From Bombus terrestris (lineage: Eukaryota; Arthropoda; Insecta; Hymenoptera; Apidae), in assembly GCF_910591885.1 (NCBI RefSeq), contig NW_025963552.1, positions 4,402,001 to 4,466,000 on the forward strand: DNA of 64,000 nt. Reading direction: 5' to 3'. The translations under genes and the position numbers were made by a program. Shown here piece after piece: positions 28,417-37,041 of the stretch; the first letter of the stretch is position 1; each line of letters begins with the position of its first letter. The notes beneath the pieces are model-generated. The model had not been told where the DNA came from. It ran no database searches and saw only the letters and a list, made by a program, of their open reading frames with translations.

Positions 28417-29403
28417 ATATTAATTTCAATAAATAAATTAAATTTAATTTATTTAACTTCTATTTCAAGTTTATTTTCTATTTTAATAGCCTCTTCTAGA
28501 ATTTATATTCAATGATTATCAATAGAATTTTCTACTATTATTTTAGTTAGAATAATTAATATTAAATCAATAAATAAAATTGTTAGGATCTTATATTTTA
28601 TAATTTCCTCAATTTCAAGTTTAATAACAATTATAATTATCTCCTTTAACTTTACCCAATTAATTATTTTAAAAAACCCTGATATTAATTTAATATTAAT
28701 AATTTCTATATTTATAAAAATTGGAATATTTCCATTTTGTTTCTGAATAATTTTTATTTATAATAAATCTTCATGAAGACAAATTTTCATTATTTCAACA
28801 TTTATAAAATTTATTCCTATTTATTTTTTCTCTTCTATTATTTATCTTTCACCAATTATAATCACTTTATTATTTTTAAGTAATTTATTTATTTCATTAT
28901 ATACAAATTTAAATTTTTCGATCAAAAAATTATTTGGATGTTCATCAATTTTTAATTCTTTATTATTTATTTTAACAATTTATAGAAATAAAAATTTATT
29001 TTTACTATTTATAATTATTTATTTTACTTCATTCCTTAATTTAATTTTAATATTAAAATTTTATAATATTGAAAATTTAAATTTCAATAATATCTCATTA
29101 AATTCATATTATATATTAATTTTAATACTATTCATATATTCTTCATTTCCATTATTTATAACATTTATATTAAAATGAGAATTTATTTATACTTTAAATA
29201 TAAATTATAGAAATAATTTAATTTTTCTTTTCTTATTATCAAGAATATTTATACTTTGAAATTATTTTATTTTATTTAAATTTATAATTTTAAAATTTAA
29301 ATTTAATAAATTATATAAAATTAACTTTATTAATTTAAAAAAAATTTCTATAATTGTATTAACAACTTATTCATTTATATTTATATTATTCAATTTAATT
29401 TAA
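28417..29403 (+). CDS. nad2: nad2, NADH dehydrogenase subunit 2 (NUMT copy, frame open)
   Basis: In mitochondria this is a hydrophobic membrane subunit of respiratory complex I. The frame from ATA at 28,417 to TAA at 29,401-29,403 is 328 codons plus stop, the usual size, and stays open in the invertebrate mitochondrial code. It is Ile/Met/Phe/Leu-rich with repeated membrane segments and includes the typical motif MKIGMFPFCFW. Internal TGA (Trp) codons would stop cytosolic translation. The start is chosen as the first ATA after an in-frame TAA. It is the first gene of the NUMT after the satellite border. Its 3' end touches a minus-strand tRNA. Confidence 0.88.
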
Positions 29404-29459
29404 TATAAATTTTATTTTAATCTTTAAATTTGCAATTTAAAATTTTTTTTAAACTATAT

Positions 29460-29463
<4 letters not shown>
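29399..29463 (-). tRNA. trnC: trnC(GCA), probable (NUMT)
   Basis: On the minus strand, a 7-bp acceptor TTTAATA/TATTAAA encloses an anticodon arm TTAAA-TTGCAAA-TTTAA with GCA after U33. D-arm sequence is GTTT-like and the T arm is weak. The anticodon arm is nearly palindromic, so the + strand could be read as trnA(TGC). The position beside nad2 and trnY favours trnC. It overlaps the nad2 stop by about 5 bp. Confidence 0.5.
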
Positions 29464-29515
<52 letters not shown>

Positions 29516-29535
29516 TAATAAATTTAAATACAAAT
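29464..29535. repeat. (TA)n microsatellite between trnC and trnY
   Basis: About 24 TA repeats followed by a short AT-rich spacer. Such long perfect dinucleotide runs between mitochondrial tRNA genes are unusual. Confidence 0.85.
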
Positions 29536-29602
29536 TAGTATTAGAAAAATTTTAATTTTCATTAATAAATTTACAATTTATTTCTTTTTCAGACATAATA
29601 CT
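29536..29602 (-). tRNA. trnY: trnY(GTA) (NUMT)
   Basis: Perfect 7-bp acceptor stem (AGTATTA at 29,537-29,543 with TAATACT at 29,596-29,602). The minus-strand anticodon arm is ATAAA-TTGTAAA-TTTAT with GTA after U33. Confidence 0.88.
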
Positions 29603-29618
29603 TATGTTTAAAATTTTA

Positions 29619-29690
29619 AAGATTTTAAGTTAATTTAAAAACTATTAATCTTCAAAATTAAAAATATAAAATAATAATTTATAAATCTTA
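29619..29690 (+). tRNA. trnW: trnW(TCA) (NUMT)
   Basis: Acceptor AAGATTT (29,619) pairs with AAATCTT (29,683-29,689). The anticodon loop CTTCAAA gives TCA, which reads UGA as Trp in mitochondria. It lies after trnC/trnY, whereas the ancestral insect order is trnW first, so it is rearranged. Confidence 0.88.
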
Positions 29691-31250
29691 ATTAAAAAAT
29701 GATTAATATCAACTAATCATAAAAATATTGGAATATTATACTTTATTTTTGCTATATGATCAGGAATAATTGGTTCATCTATAAGATTATTAATTCGAAT
29801 AGAATTAAGACATCCAGGTATATGAATTAATAATGATCAAATTTATAATTCTTTAGTAACAAGACATGCATTTTTAATAATTTTTTTTATAGTAATACCT
29901 TTTATAATTGGTGGATTTGGAAATTATCTAATTCCATTAATATTAGGATCCCCAGATATAGCTTTTCCTCGAATAAATAACATTAGATTTTGACTTCTAC
30001 CTCCATCATTATTCATGTTATTATTAAGAAATATATTTACACCTAATGTAGGTACAGGATGAACTGTTTATCCTCCTTTATCTTCTTATTTATTTCATTC
30101 ATCACCTTCAGTTGATATCGCAATTTTTTCTTTACATATATCAGGAATCTCTTCAATTATTGGATCATTAAATTTTATCGTTACTATTTTATTAATAAAA
30201 AATTTTTCATTAAATTATGATCAAATTAATTTATTTTCATGATGAGTATGTATTACAGTAATTTTATTAATTCTATCTTTACCAGTATTAGCCGGTGCAA
30301 TTACTATATTATTATTTGATCGAAATTTTAATACTTCATTTTTTGATCCTATAGGAGGAGGAGATCCAATCCTTTATCAACATTTATTTTGATTTTTTGG
30401 CCACCCAGAAGTATATATTCTAATTTTACCAGGATTTGGATTAATCTCTCAAATTATTATAAATGAAAGAGGTAAAAAAGAAACCTTTGGAAATTTAAGA
30501 ATAATTTATGCTATATTAGGAATTGGATTTTTAGGTTTTATTGTTTGGGCTCATCATATATTTACTGTAGGATTAGACGTTGATACACGAGCATATTTTA
30601 CATCAGCTACAATAATTATTGCCGTACCTACAGGAATTAAAGTTTTTAGATGATTAGCAACATATCATGGTTCAAAAATAAATTTCAATATTACAATTAT
30701 TTGATCAATTGGATTTATTTTAATATTTACAATTGGAGGATTAACTGGTGTAATACTTTCTAATTCATCAATTGATATTATTTTACATGATACATACTAT
30801 GTAGTAGGTCATTTTCACTATGTTTTATCAATAGGAGCAGTTTTCGCTATTATTTCAAGAATTATTCATTGATTCCCAATAATTACAGGTTTAATAATAA
30901 ATCAAAAATGATTAAAAATTCAATTTATTATAATATTTATTGGTGTAAATATAACATTCTTTCCTCAACATTTCTTAGGATTAATATCTATACCTCGACG
31001 ATACTCAGATTATCCAGATTCATATTATTGTTGAAACTTAATCTCTTCAATTGGAGCAATAATTTCAATAAATAGAATATTATTTTTAATTTTTATTATT
31101 TTTGAAAGATTAATTTCTAAACGATTAATTTTATTTAAATTTCATCAATCATCACTTGAATGGTTAAATAATTACCCTCCTTTTGATCACTCATTAATTG
31201 AAATTCCATTAATTTCAAAAAATAAAATTAAAAATATTTTCAATAAATAA
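29691..31250 (+). CDS. cox1: cox1, cytochrome c oxidase subunit 1 (NUMT copy, frame open)
   Basis: Catalytic haem-copper subunit of complex IV in mitochondria. The frame is 519 codons plus TAA and uninterrupted in code 5. It starts at ATT directly after trnW, giving IKKWLMSTNHKNIG. Hallmarks are visible in order: the N-terminal STNHK, PDMAFPRMNN, DPMGGGDPILYQHLFWFFGH (the haem/Cu_B His and cross-linked Tyr region), WAHHMFTVGLDVDTRAYFTS, and HDTYYVVGHFHYV. AGA codons fall at Ser positions and TGA at Trp. The sequence resembles bee COX1 closely (recalled family knowledge). No decay is seen, so the transfer is recent or the sequence has been conserved by chance. Confidence 0.95.
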
Positions 31251-31287
31251 ATTACCTTTTTAATATAAATTTTACATTTAATATAAT

Positions 31288-31355
31288 ATTAATATTGCAA
31301 ATTAATGCTTTGAATTTAAAATTCAGCTATAAAGATTATTTTTCTTTTATTAATA
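31288..31355 (+). tRNA. trnL2: trnL2(TAA), copy 1 (NUMT)
   Basis: Acceptor ATTAATA (31,288) pairs with TATTAAT (31,348-31,354). The anticodon arm TTGAA-TTTAAAA-TTCAG gives TAA (Leu UUR). The T arm AAAGA/TCTTT is complete. The D arm has drifted from the usual GGCAGATTAGTGC. It is followed 85 bp later by a second, partial copy. Confidence 0.8.
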
Positions 31356-31372
31356 TAAATATTTAATATAAT

Positions 31373-31427
31373 ATTAATATGGCAGATTAGTGCTTTGAAT
31401 TTAAAATTCAAATAAATTTTATTAATT
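31373..31427 (+). tRNA. trnL2: trnL2(TAA), copy 2, lacks a normal T arm (NUMT)
   Basis: Same acceptor (ATTAATA with TATTAAT at 31,420-31,426) and same anticodon arm as copy 1. It keeps the canonical D-arm sequence GGCAGATTAGTGC. Only about 8 bases separate the anticodon arm from the acceptor, so the T arm is gone and the gene is 55 nt. It is the second half of an 85-bp tandem duplication. Confidence 0.65.
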
Positions 31428-31434
31428 ATTAAAA

Positions 31435-32124
31435 ATTTCTACATGAAACATATTTTTATTTCAAGATTCAAATTCTTTTTATTCTGATAATCTTATTTCA
31501 TTTCATAATTTAACAATAATAATAATAATAATTATTATTACTTTAACTATATTTTTCATTATAGATTTTTCAATAAATAATTTTTTAAATTTAAATCTTT
31601 TAAAAAATCATACTATTGAAATTATTTGAACTTTAACTCCTATAATTATTTTAATAATTATTTGTTTCCCATCTTTAAAAATTTTATATTATATTGATGA
31701 AATTATAAATCCTTATTTTTCAATCAAATCTATTGGTCATCAATGATATTGATCTTATGAATATCCAGAATTTAATAATTATGAATTTGATTCATATATA
31801 TTAAATTATGAATCAATAAATCAATTTCGACTTTTAGAAACTGATAATCGATTAATTATTCCATTTAAAATTTCAATACGTATAATTGTATCTTCTTCAG
31901 ATGTAATTCACTCATGAACAATTCCTTCATTAGGAATTAAAGTTGATGCAATTCCTGGACGAATTAATCAATTAAATTTATTTTGTATCCGTCCAGGAAT
32001 TTATTTTGGCCAATGTTCTGAAATTTGTGGGATAAATCATAGTTTTATACCAATTATATTAGAAAGAACCTCTTATGAAATATTTTTAAATTGAATTAAA
32101 AAAAAAAATAATATGAAAAATTAG
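31435..32124 (+). CDS. cox2: cox2, cytochrome c oxidase subunit 2 (NUMT copy, frame open)
   Basis: Complex IV subunit that carries the binuclear Cu_A centre. It is 229 codons plus TAG, open in code 5, starting at ATT (I-S-T-W-N). Two N-terminal membrane segments are followed by the aromatic motif GHQWYWSYEYP and the Cu_A ligands in DVIHSW and CSEICGMNHSFMP. The reading frame overlaps trnD by about 10 bp, so in the mitochondrion it may end on an incomplete stop at the tRNA boundary. Confidence 0.93.
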
Positions 32125-32184
32125 TTAAATTAAATAACATTAGATTGTCATTCTAAAATTAATAACTCAAATCATTATTTTTCT
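32115..32184 (+). tRNA. trnD: trnD(GTC) (NUMT)
   Basis: Acceptor GAAAAAT (32,115) pairs with ATTTTTC (32,177-32,183). The anticodon arm TTAGA-TTGTCAT-TCTAA gives GTC. It precedes trnK, the D-K order known from honey bees and other Hymenoptera, against the ancestral K-D. Confidence 0.88.
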
Positions 32185-32186
32185 AT

Positions 32187-32255
32187 CATTAGATGTCTGA
32201 AATTAAGAATTGATCTTTTAAATCAATAATAGTAATTAAAATTTACTTCTAATGA
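32187..32255 (+). tRNA. trnK: trnK(TTT) (NUMT)
   Basis: Acceptor CATTAGA (32,187) pairs with TCTAATG (32,248-32,254). The anticodon arm TTGAT-CTTTTAA-ATCAA gives TTT. atp8 follows at the next base. Confidence 0.9.
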
Positions 32256-32444
32256 ATTCCACAAATAATACCTATTAACTGATTTATAATTTTTTTATTA
32301 TGTATAATTTGTTTAATTTCAATTATAATTTTATTGAATTCTTTATTACTAAATTTTAAAATTAAAAATTTAAAAAAAAAATTATTTATAAAAAATGAAA
32401 ATGATTATGATAAATTTATTTGAAACTTTTGATCCATCAATTAA
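32256..32444 (+). CDS. atp8: atp8, ATP synthase subunit 8 (NUMT copy, frame open)
   Basis: Small membrane subunit of the ATP synthase stator. It is 62 codons plus TAA, with the characteristic start I-P-Q-M-M-P-I-N-W, one membrane helix and a Lys/Asn-rich tail. It starts at ATT directly after trnK and overlaps atp6 by about 38 bp (or more if an upstream in-frame ATG of atp6 is used). Family knowledge: insect atp8 and atp6 usually overlap by 7 bp, so this overlap is long. Confidence 0.88.
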
Positions 32445-33072
32445 TAATTATTTTCAATTAAACTGAATCTTTATATTTACTCCAATCATTATTTTTCCTA
32501 ATATATATTGATTAATTCCTTCACGAATTATAATAATTTTTAAATTATTTATTAAATATTTATTTAATGAATATAAAATAATTATATCAAATAAATATAT
32601 TATAAATATTGTTATATTCTTAAGAATTATAATTTATATTATATTATTAAACTTATTTAGATTAATTCCTTATATTTTTACATCAACAAGACATTTATTA
32701 TTTAATTTATCAATATCTTTATCTTTATGAATAAGATTTATAATTTACTCTATTATCAATTTCCCAATTAAAACTTTAAGACATTTAGTTCCATTAAATT
32801 CACCAAAATTTTTAATAAATTTTATAGTAATTATTGAATTAATTAGATTAATTATTCGACCTTGAACTTTATTAATTCGTTTATCAGCTAATTTAATCTC
32901 AGGTCATTTAATTTTAATTTTATTAAGAAATTTTATAATAAATTTTCTATTATTATCACCAATTACATTAATAATTCAAAATATACTATTAACTTTAGAA
33001 ATTTCTATAGCTTTAATTCAAGCTTATGTATTTTCAATTTTATTAACATTATATTTTTCAGAATCTAATTAA
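32407..33072 (+). CDS. atp6: atp6, ATP synthase subunit a (NUMT copy, frame open)
   Basis: Membrane subunit that forms the proton path of ATP synthase. It is 221 codons plus TAA, open in code 5. The start M-M-N-L-F-E-T-F-D-P-S is typical of insects. Two further ATG codons lie in frame at 32,395 and 32,401. The conserved Arg-containing helix (LIRLSANLISGHL at about 32,870-32,910) is present. The stop abuts the cox3 ATG. Confidence 0.9.
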
Positions 33073-33855
33073 ATGAAAAAAAATTTTCCATTTCACATAG
33101 TTACCATTAGTCCTTGACCAATTATTTCATCAATAAATTTATTAAATTTAATATTAAGAACTATTTTATGAATTTATTTAAATAATTTAATATTAATAAT
33201 TATTAATTTAATTATATTAATTTTAGTATCTCTTATATGATTTCGAGATATTATTCGAGAAAGAACATTTCAAGGTATACATTCATTATCAGTTATTTCA
33301 ATAATAAAATTCAGAATAATTATATTCATTATCTCCGAATTATTTTTTTTTATTTCATTTTTTTGAACTTTTTTCCACAATTCAATTTCTCCTTCAATTG
33401 AAATTAATTTTTCTTGGCCTCCTTCAATAATCAAATTCTTTAATCCATTTGAAATTCCTTTATTAAACTCTATTATTTTAATTACATCAGGTTTCACTGT
33501 TACATTAAGACATTATAATTTATTAAATAATAAATATAAATCAAGAATAACAAATTTATTATCTACAATTATATTAGGATTTTATTTTAATATAATACAA
33601 ATCTTTGAATATTATAATTCATTTTTCTGTATTAATGATAGAATTTTTGGATCAATCTTTTATTTATCAACCGGATTCCATGGAATTCATGTTCTTATTG
33701 GTACATTAATACTTCTATATTCTTTTATTCGAATATATAAAAATCATTTCTCTTCAATTCATCATATTAATTTTGAATTTTCAATTTGATATTGACATTT
33801 TGTAGATGTAATTTGATTATTTATTTATATATTTTATTATATTTTAATAAATTAA
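33073..33855 (+). CDS. cox3: cox3, cytochrome c oxidase subunit 3 (NUMT copy, frame open)
   Basis: Non-catalytic membrane subunit of complex IV. It is 260 codons plus TAA, uninterrupted in code 5, from the ATG that directly follows the atp6 stop. Expected motifs are visible: HMVTISPWPI near the N-terminus, WFRDI, FWTFFHNS, STGFHGIHVLIGT, and a C-terminal YWHFVDVIWL. The frame is complete at normal length. Confidence 0.94.
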
Positions 33856-33889
33856 ATTTTTTATTTTAGTATTTATTTATAATTTAAAT

Positions 33890-33955
33890 AAATATATAGT
33901 ATAATTATTACAATTAATTTCCAATTAAAAAATTTAAGATAACTTAATATATTTA
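33890..33955 (+). tRNA. trnG: trnG(TCC) (NUMT)
   Basis: Acceptor AAATATA (33,890) pairs with TATATTT (33,948-33,954). The anticodon loop TTTCCAA gives TCC between TTAA/TTAA pairs. It lies between cox3 and nad3, the normal insect position. Confidence 0.85.
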
Positions 33956-34305
33956 ATTAATATTATAATCTTCTATATAATAACTTTAATTATTATTTTT
34001 GTTATTTTATTTTTAAACAAATTTTTATCTATAATTAAAAAAATAAATTTTGAAAAAACCTTCCATATGAATGTGGATTTAATCCTATTACAAAAACAAA
34101 TTTACCTTTTTCTCTTCCATTTTATTTAATTTCATTAACATTTATAATCTTTGATATTGAAATTATTTTATTAATACCATTAATTTCATTTATTAAAACT
34201 TTAAATTACATATATATATATATTATAATAATTTTTTTCTTTATTATATTAATTTACTCATTAATTATAGAATGATTTTGTAATTATTTAAATTGAATAT
34301 ATTAA
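33956..34305 (+). pseudogene. nad3: nad3, NADH dehydrogenase subunit 3, frameshifted (NUMT)
   Basis: Complex I membrane subunit. It starts at ATT immediately after trnG and reads as nad3 to about 34,051. The frame then shifts within an A run (six A at 34,053-34,058), which is one base shorter than the conserved reading requires. Downstream, in the other frame, the diagnostic YECGFNP and FDIEIILLMP motifs appear and the gene ends at TAA 34,303-34,305. Total span is 350 bp, not a multiple of three. A net 1-bp loss in a homopolymer could be NUMT decay, a sequencing error, or a tolerated frameshift as reported in nad3 of some animals. Confidence 0.85.
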
Positions 34306-34339
34306 ATATTTATTTATTAATTTAATTTAATTAAATATT

Positions 34340-34408
34340 ATATAAGGATTTTTTACAAAATCTATATTTAAGTCGAAATTAAAAGTAAAATATTTTACTT
34401 CTTATATA
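34340..34408 (+). tRNA. trnR: tRNA, probably trnR(TCG) (NUMT)
   Basis: Acceptor ATATAAG (34,340) pairs with CTTATAT (34,401-34,407). A good T arm (AAGTA/TACTT type) and a D arm TTTT/AAAA are present. The anticodon arm contains TTTAAGTCGAAATTAAA. The best stem does not place U before TCG, so the identity rests on position after nad3 and on the TCG triplet. Confidence 0.5.
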
Positions 34409-34428
34409 TATATATATATATATAGTTT

Positions 34429-34495
34429 TAAATTAAAGCCAAAAAGAGGCATTTTATTGTTAATAAAATCATTGAATTTAAATATTCTAATTTAT
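34429..34495 (+). tRNA. trnN: trnN(GTT) (NUMT)
   Basis: Acceptor TAAATTA (34,429) pairs with TAATTTA (34,488-34,494). D arm GCC-AAAAAGA-GGC and anticodon arm TTTTA-TTGTTAA-TAAAA (GTT) are both textbook for insect trnN. The T arm is GAAT/ATTC. Confidence 0.93.
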
Positions 34496-34504
34496 ATTTA
34501 TAAA

Positions 34505-34577
34505 ATTTATATAGTTTTATATAAAACATTATATTTTCAATATAAAATTATTAATAATAAATAATTAATTATAAATA
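34505..34577 (+). tRNA. trnE: trnE(TTC) (NUMT)
   Basis: Acceptor ATTTATA (34,505) pairs with TATAAAT (34,570-34,576). The anticodon arm TTATA-TTTTCAA-TATAA gives TTC. It precedes trnS1, the reverse of the ancestral S1-E order. Confidence 0.87.
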
Positions 34578-34626
34578 GAAATAAATTTATAAAGCTTCTA
34601 ACTTTAATTTAGGTATTAAATTATCA

Positions 34627-34635
<9 letters not shown>
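34577..34635 (+). tRNA. trnS1: trnS1(TCT) (NUMT)
   Basis: Acceptor AGAAATA (34,577) pairs with TATTTCT (34,628-34,634). The anticodon arm AAAG-CTTCTAA-CTTT gives TCT (Ser AGN). The D arm is absent, as is normal for this tRNA in animal mitochondria. It shares one base with trnE. Confidence 0.85.
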
Positions 34636-34682
<47 letters not shown>

Positions 34683-34699
34683 TTATTTATTTATTTATC
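34636..34699. repeat. (TA)n and (TTTA)n microsatellites
   Basis: About 21 TA repeats followed by several TTTA repeats between trnS1 and trnF. No gene is seen. Confidence 0.85.
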
Positions 34700-34765
34700 T
34701 ATTTAAAAATTAATCAATTTCCTTAATATTTTCAATATTATGCTCTAAATATAAGCTATTTAAAC
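34700..34765 (-). tRNA. trnF: trnF(GAA) (NUMT)
   Basis: The minus-strand acceptor GTTTAAA pairs with TTTAAAT (34,701-34,707) through one G-U pair. The anticodon arm TAATA-TTGAAAA-TATTA gives GAA. It lies just upstream on the + map of the nad5 3' end, as in most insects. Confidence 0.9.
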
Positions 34766-34811
34766 TCTTAATTATATTCTCTAAAATTTTTAAAATTTAT
34801 TTATCTATGTA

Positions 34812-34852
<41 letters not shown>
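34766..34852. repeat. AT-rich spacer with (TA)n between trnF and nad5
   Basis: About 50 bp of AT-rich DNA followed by about 19 TA repeats at 34,815-34,852. No gene is seen. Confidence 0.8.
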
Positions 34853-34857
<5 letters not shown>

Positions 34858-36506
34858 TATATAATAAAATTAATATTAATAAATAAATATACATTAATAA
34901 TATATAAAAAATTTTTAATCTATAATTTATTTCAAATAAATAACAAAAAAAATCTATAATTTTTCCTGTAAATTTTTCAATTACCCCTTTCTCAAAATAA
35001 ATTTCATAAAAAACCAATCAATATATTAAATAATTTAATATAAACTTATAAAAAAAATCTATTATAAAAAAACTTTTAATTAATAAAATAACTTTACTTA
35101 AAAAATTTGTATTAAATATTAATAATGAAAATATAAATCCTAAAAACATTATTTTAAATACAAAATATTTAAAAATATAAAATAAATTTACCCTAATATG
35201 AAAAAAAAACAAAATTAAATACAAATTTTCTAATAAATAATATAATTAATAAAATTAATATTATATAATTTATTATAATATTATCTTCATCTAAATAAAT
35301 TAAATTTATTATAAAACTATTTATTATTAAAATAAATATTAGACGAAAAGAATAAGATACAGTAAAAATTGTTCCAATAATTAAATTTAATAATCTAAAA
35401 ATCCTTATTTTATTTAAAAAATAATACTCAACAATTAAATCTTTTGAATAAAATCCAACTAAAAATGGAAATCCACATAATATTATTAATGAAAATATTA
35501 TTAATAACCCTTTTATTGGATATAAATAATATATTCCAGAATAAAATCGAAAATTTTGAATTCCTCTTATATAATGAATTAAACTACCTACACATATAAA
35601 TATTATAGATTTAAAAAAAGCATGAATAAATAAATGTAAAAATGTTAAATTTACTATTCCTAATGAATAAATTCTTATTATAAATCCTAATTGACTTAAT
35701 GTTGATAAAGCAATAATCTTTTTAAAATCTATTTCAAAATTTGCTATTACACCTGATATAAATATTGTTATTCTTGAAATTACTAAAATATATTCCTTAT
35801 ATTTTAAATCAATTAATATTTCATAATTAATTAATAAATAAATTCCAGCAGTTACTAATGTAGAAGAATGAACTAAAGAAGAAACAGGTGTTGGAGCCAT
35901 TATCGCAGCAGGTAATCAAATTATAAATATTAATTGTGCACTTTTTCTAAATACTATAATTAAAAATATTATCAAAATTAATAAATTTATATTATATAAA
36001 ATTAAATTTCATCTACCAAAAATTATTATAAAAGAAATAATTATTAATAATCTTGAATCTCCTAACCGATTTAAAATTACAGTTAATATTCCTGAATTAA
36101 AAGCTAAATTCTTTTGATAATAAATAATTAAACAATAAGAAATTAATCCTAATCCATCTCATCCTAATAATAAAGTTAATATATTAGGTCTTAAAATTAA
36201 AAAAATTATTGATAATAAAAACAATATTATTAAATAATAAAAACGTTTAATTAAATATTTATTATTTAAATCTATATAACTTACCCTATACAATAAAATT
36301 ATTGAACAAATTAATATAACTAAAAATATAAATATTAATAATTTAAATCTAATTACTACAATTAAATTTATTTTTATTGAATCTAAATTATAAATTATTC
36401 ATTCATAAATAAATAATTTATTGATAAATAAGATATAAAGCCCAAAAAATATAAAAATTAAACTTATTATAATCAATATAATTCCAAAAACAACTATTTT
36501 TAAAAT
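34853..36506 (-). pseudogene. nad5: nad5, NADH dehydrogenase subunit 5, frameshifted (NUMT)
   Basis: Large antiporter-like proton-pumping subunit of complex I. It starts at ATT (36,506) next to trnH and reads through the conserved LLLGWDGLGLISYCLIIYYQ, RLGDSS, WLPAAMMAPTPVSSLVHSST and HAFFKS motifs. At a run of nine A (+ strand, about 35,201-35,209) the frame gains one base and hits TAG. The C-terminal region continues in another frame to TAA at 34,855-34,853. The 1,654-bp span equals 551 codons plus one extra base. This is NUMT decay or a homopolymer sequencing error. Confidence 0.88.
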
Positions 36507-36580
36507 GATTTAAAATACTTACTTTATATTTATATATCATTGAAACCACAATTCAATATTTTTTATTAAACTATTTAAAT
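36507..36580 (-). tRNA. trnH: trnH(GTG) (NUMT)
   Basis: The minus-strand acceptor ATTTAAA (36,580-36,574) pairs with TTTAAAT (36,514-36,508). The anticodon arm TTGAA-TTGTGGT-TTCAA gives GTG. It sits between nad4 and nad5 as in most insects. nad4 ends one base before it. Confidence 0.9.
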
Positions 36581-36771
36581 AAAAAAATAATTTAAAAATA
36601 AATAAATTTAAAGGTAATAAATGTAAAATTAAAACTAAATAATTCAATAAACTTCTATTTATTAAATTAAAATTAAAATCATAAATTTTTCCAAATTGAA
36701 TAAAACTATATAAATAAATTGAATATATAAATCTAAATAAACAATAAAAAAATAAAAATATAAATAAATAT
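36581..36771 (-). pseudogene. nad4: nad4 3' part, cut off by the copia insertion (NUMT)
   Basis: The C-terminal ~62 codons of complex I subunit 4, separated from the rest of the gene by the retrotransposon at 36,772-41,532. The reading continues in frame across the insertion if one copy of the AATAT duplication is removed. Then the gene measures 433 codons plus a single T next to trnH, an incomplete stop that polyadenylation would finish in mitochondria. So nad4 was intact when the copia element landed. Confidence 0.88.
36767..36771. repeat. Target-site duplication AATAT, left copy
   Basis: Five bases AATAT directly before the TGTTG terminus of the left LTR. The same five follow the right LTR. 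Confidence 0.92.
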
Positions 36772-37041
36772 TGTTGTTATTTTATGTTTTAGAGGTAGGA
36801 TCGCGTTAGTTATTATTATGTTATATAGATAATAAATCTACACTTCTCGAGGCAGAAAGAACTTTATTGCACACACTTAGAAGGGTCACAAACGAATGAA
36901 TAAAAAAAAAAGGCAAGAGGGGTCCTAAAACTATCGATCAGGTCTATCGACCGTGTCTAGGAACAACTTCTAGTTACTTCTTTTGTAACTAGCCGTCAGC
37001 ATATAGATGGCGAGCGAGAACTCACGTTGTTATTTTCAACA
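36772..37041 (-). repeat. Copia 3' LTR (270 bp)
   Basis: Terminal repeat at the downstream end of the element (left on the map). It matches 41,262-41,532 except for A10 against A11. It ends with TGTTG and CAACA inverted termini. It contains the polyprotein stop codon (36,998-36,996). Confidence 0.95.

Noticed and set aside
30869..33497. Standard-code open frames at 30,869-31,075 (+) and 33,270-33,497 (-)
   Set aside because: They lie in the wrong frame or strand within cox1 and cox3, which are fully explained by the mitochondrial code.
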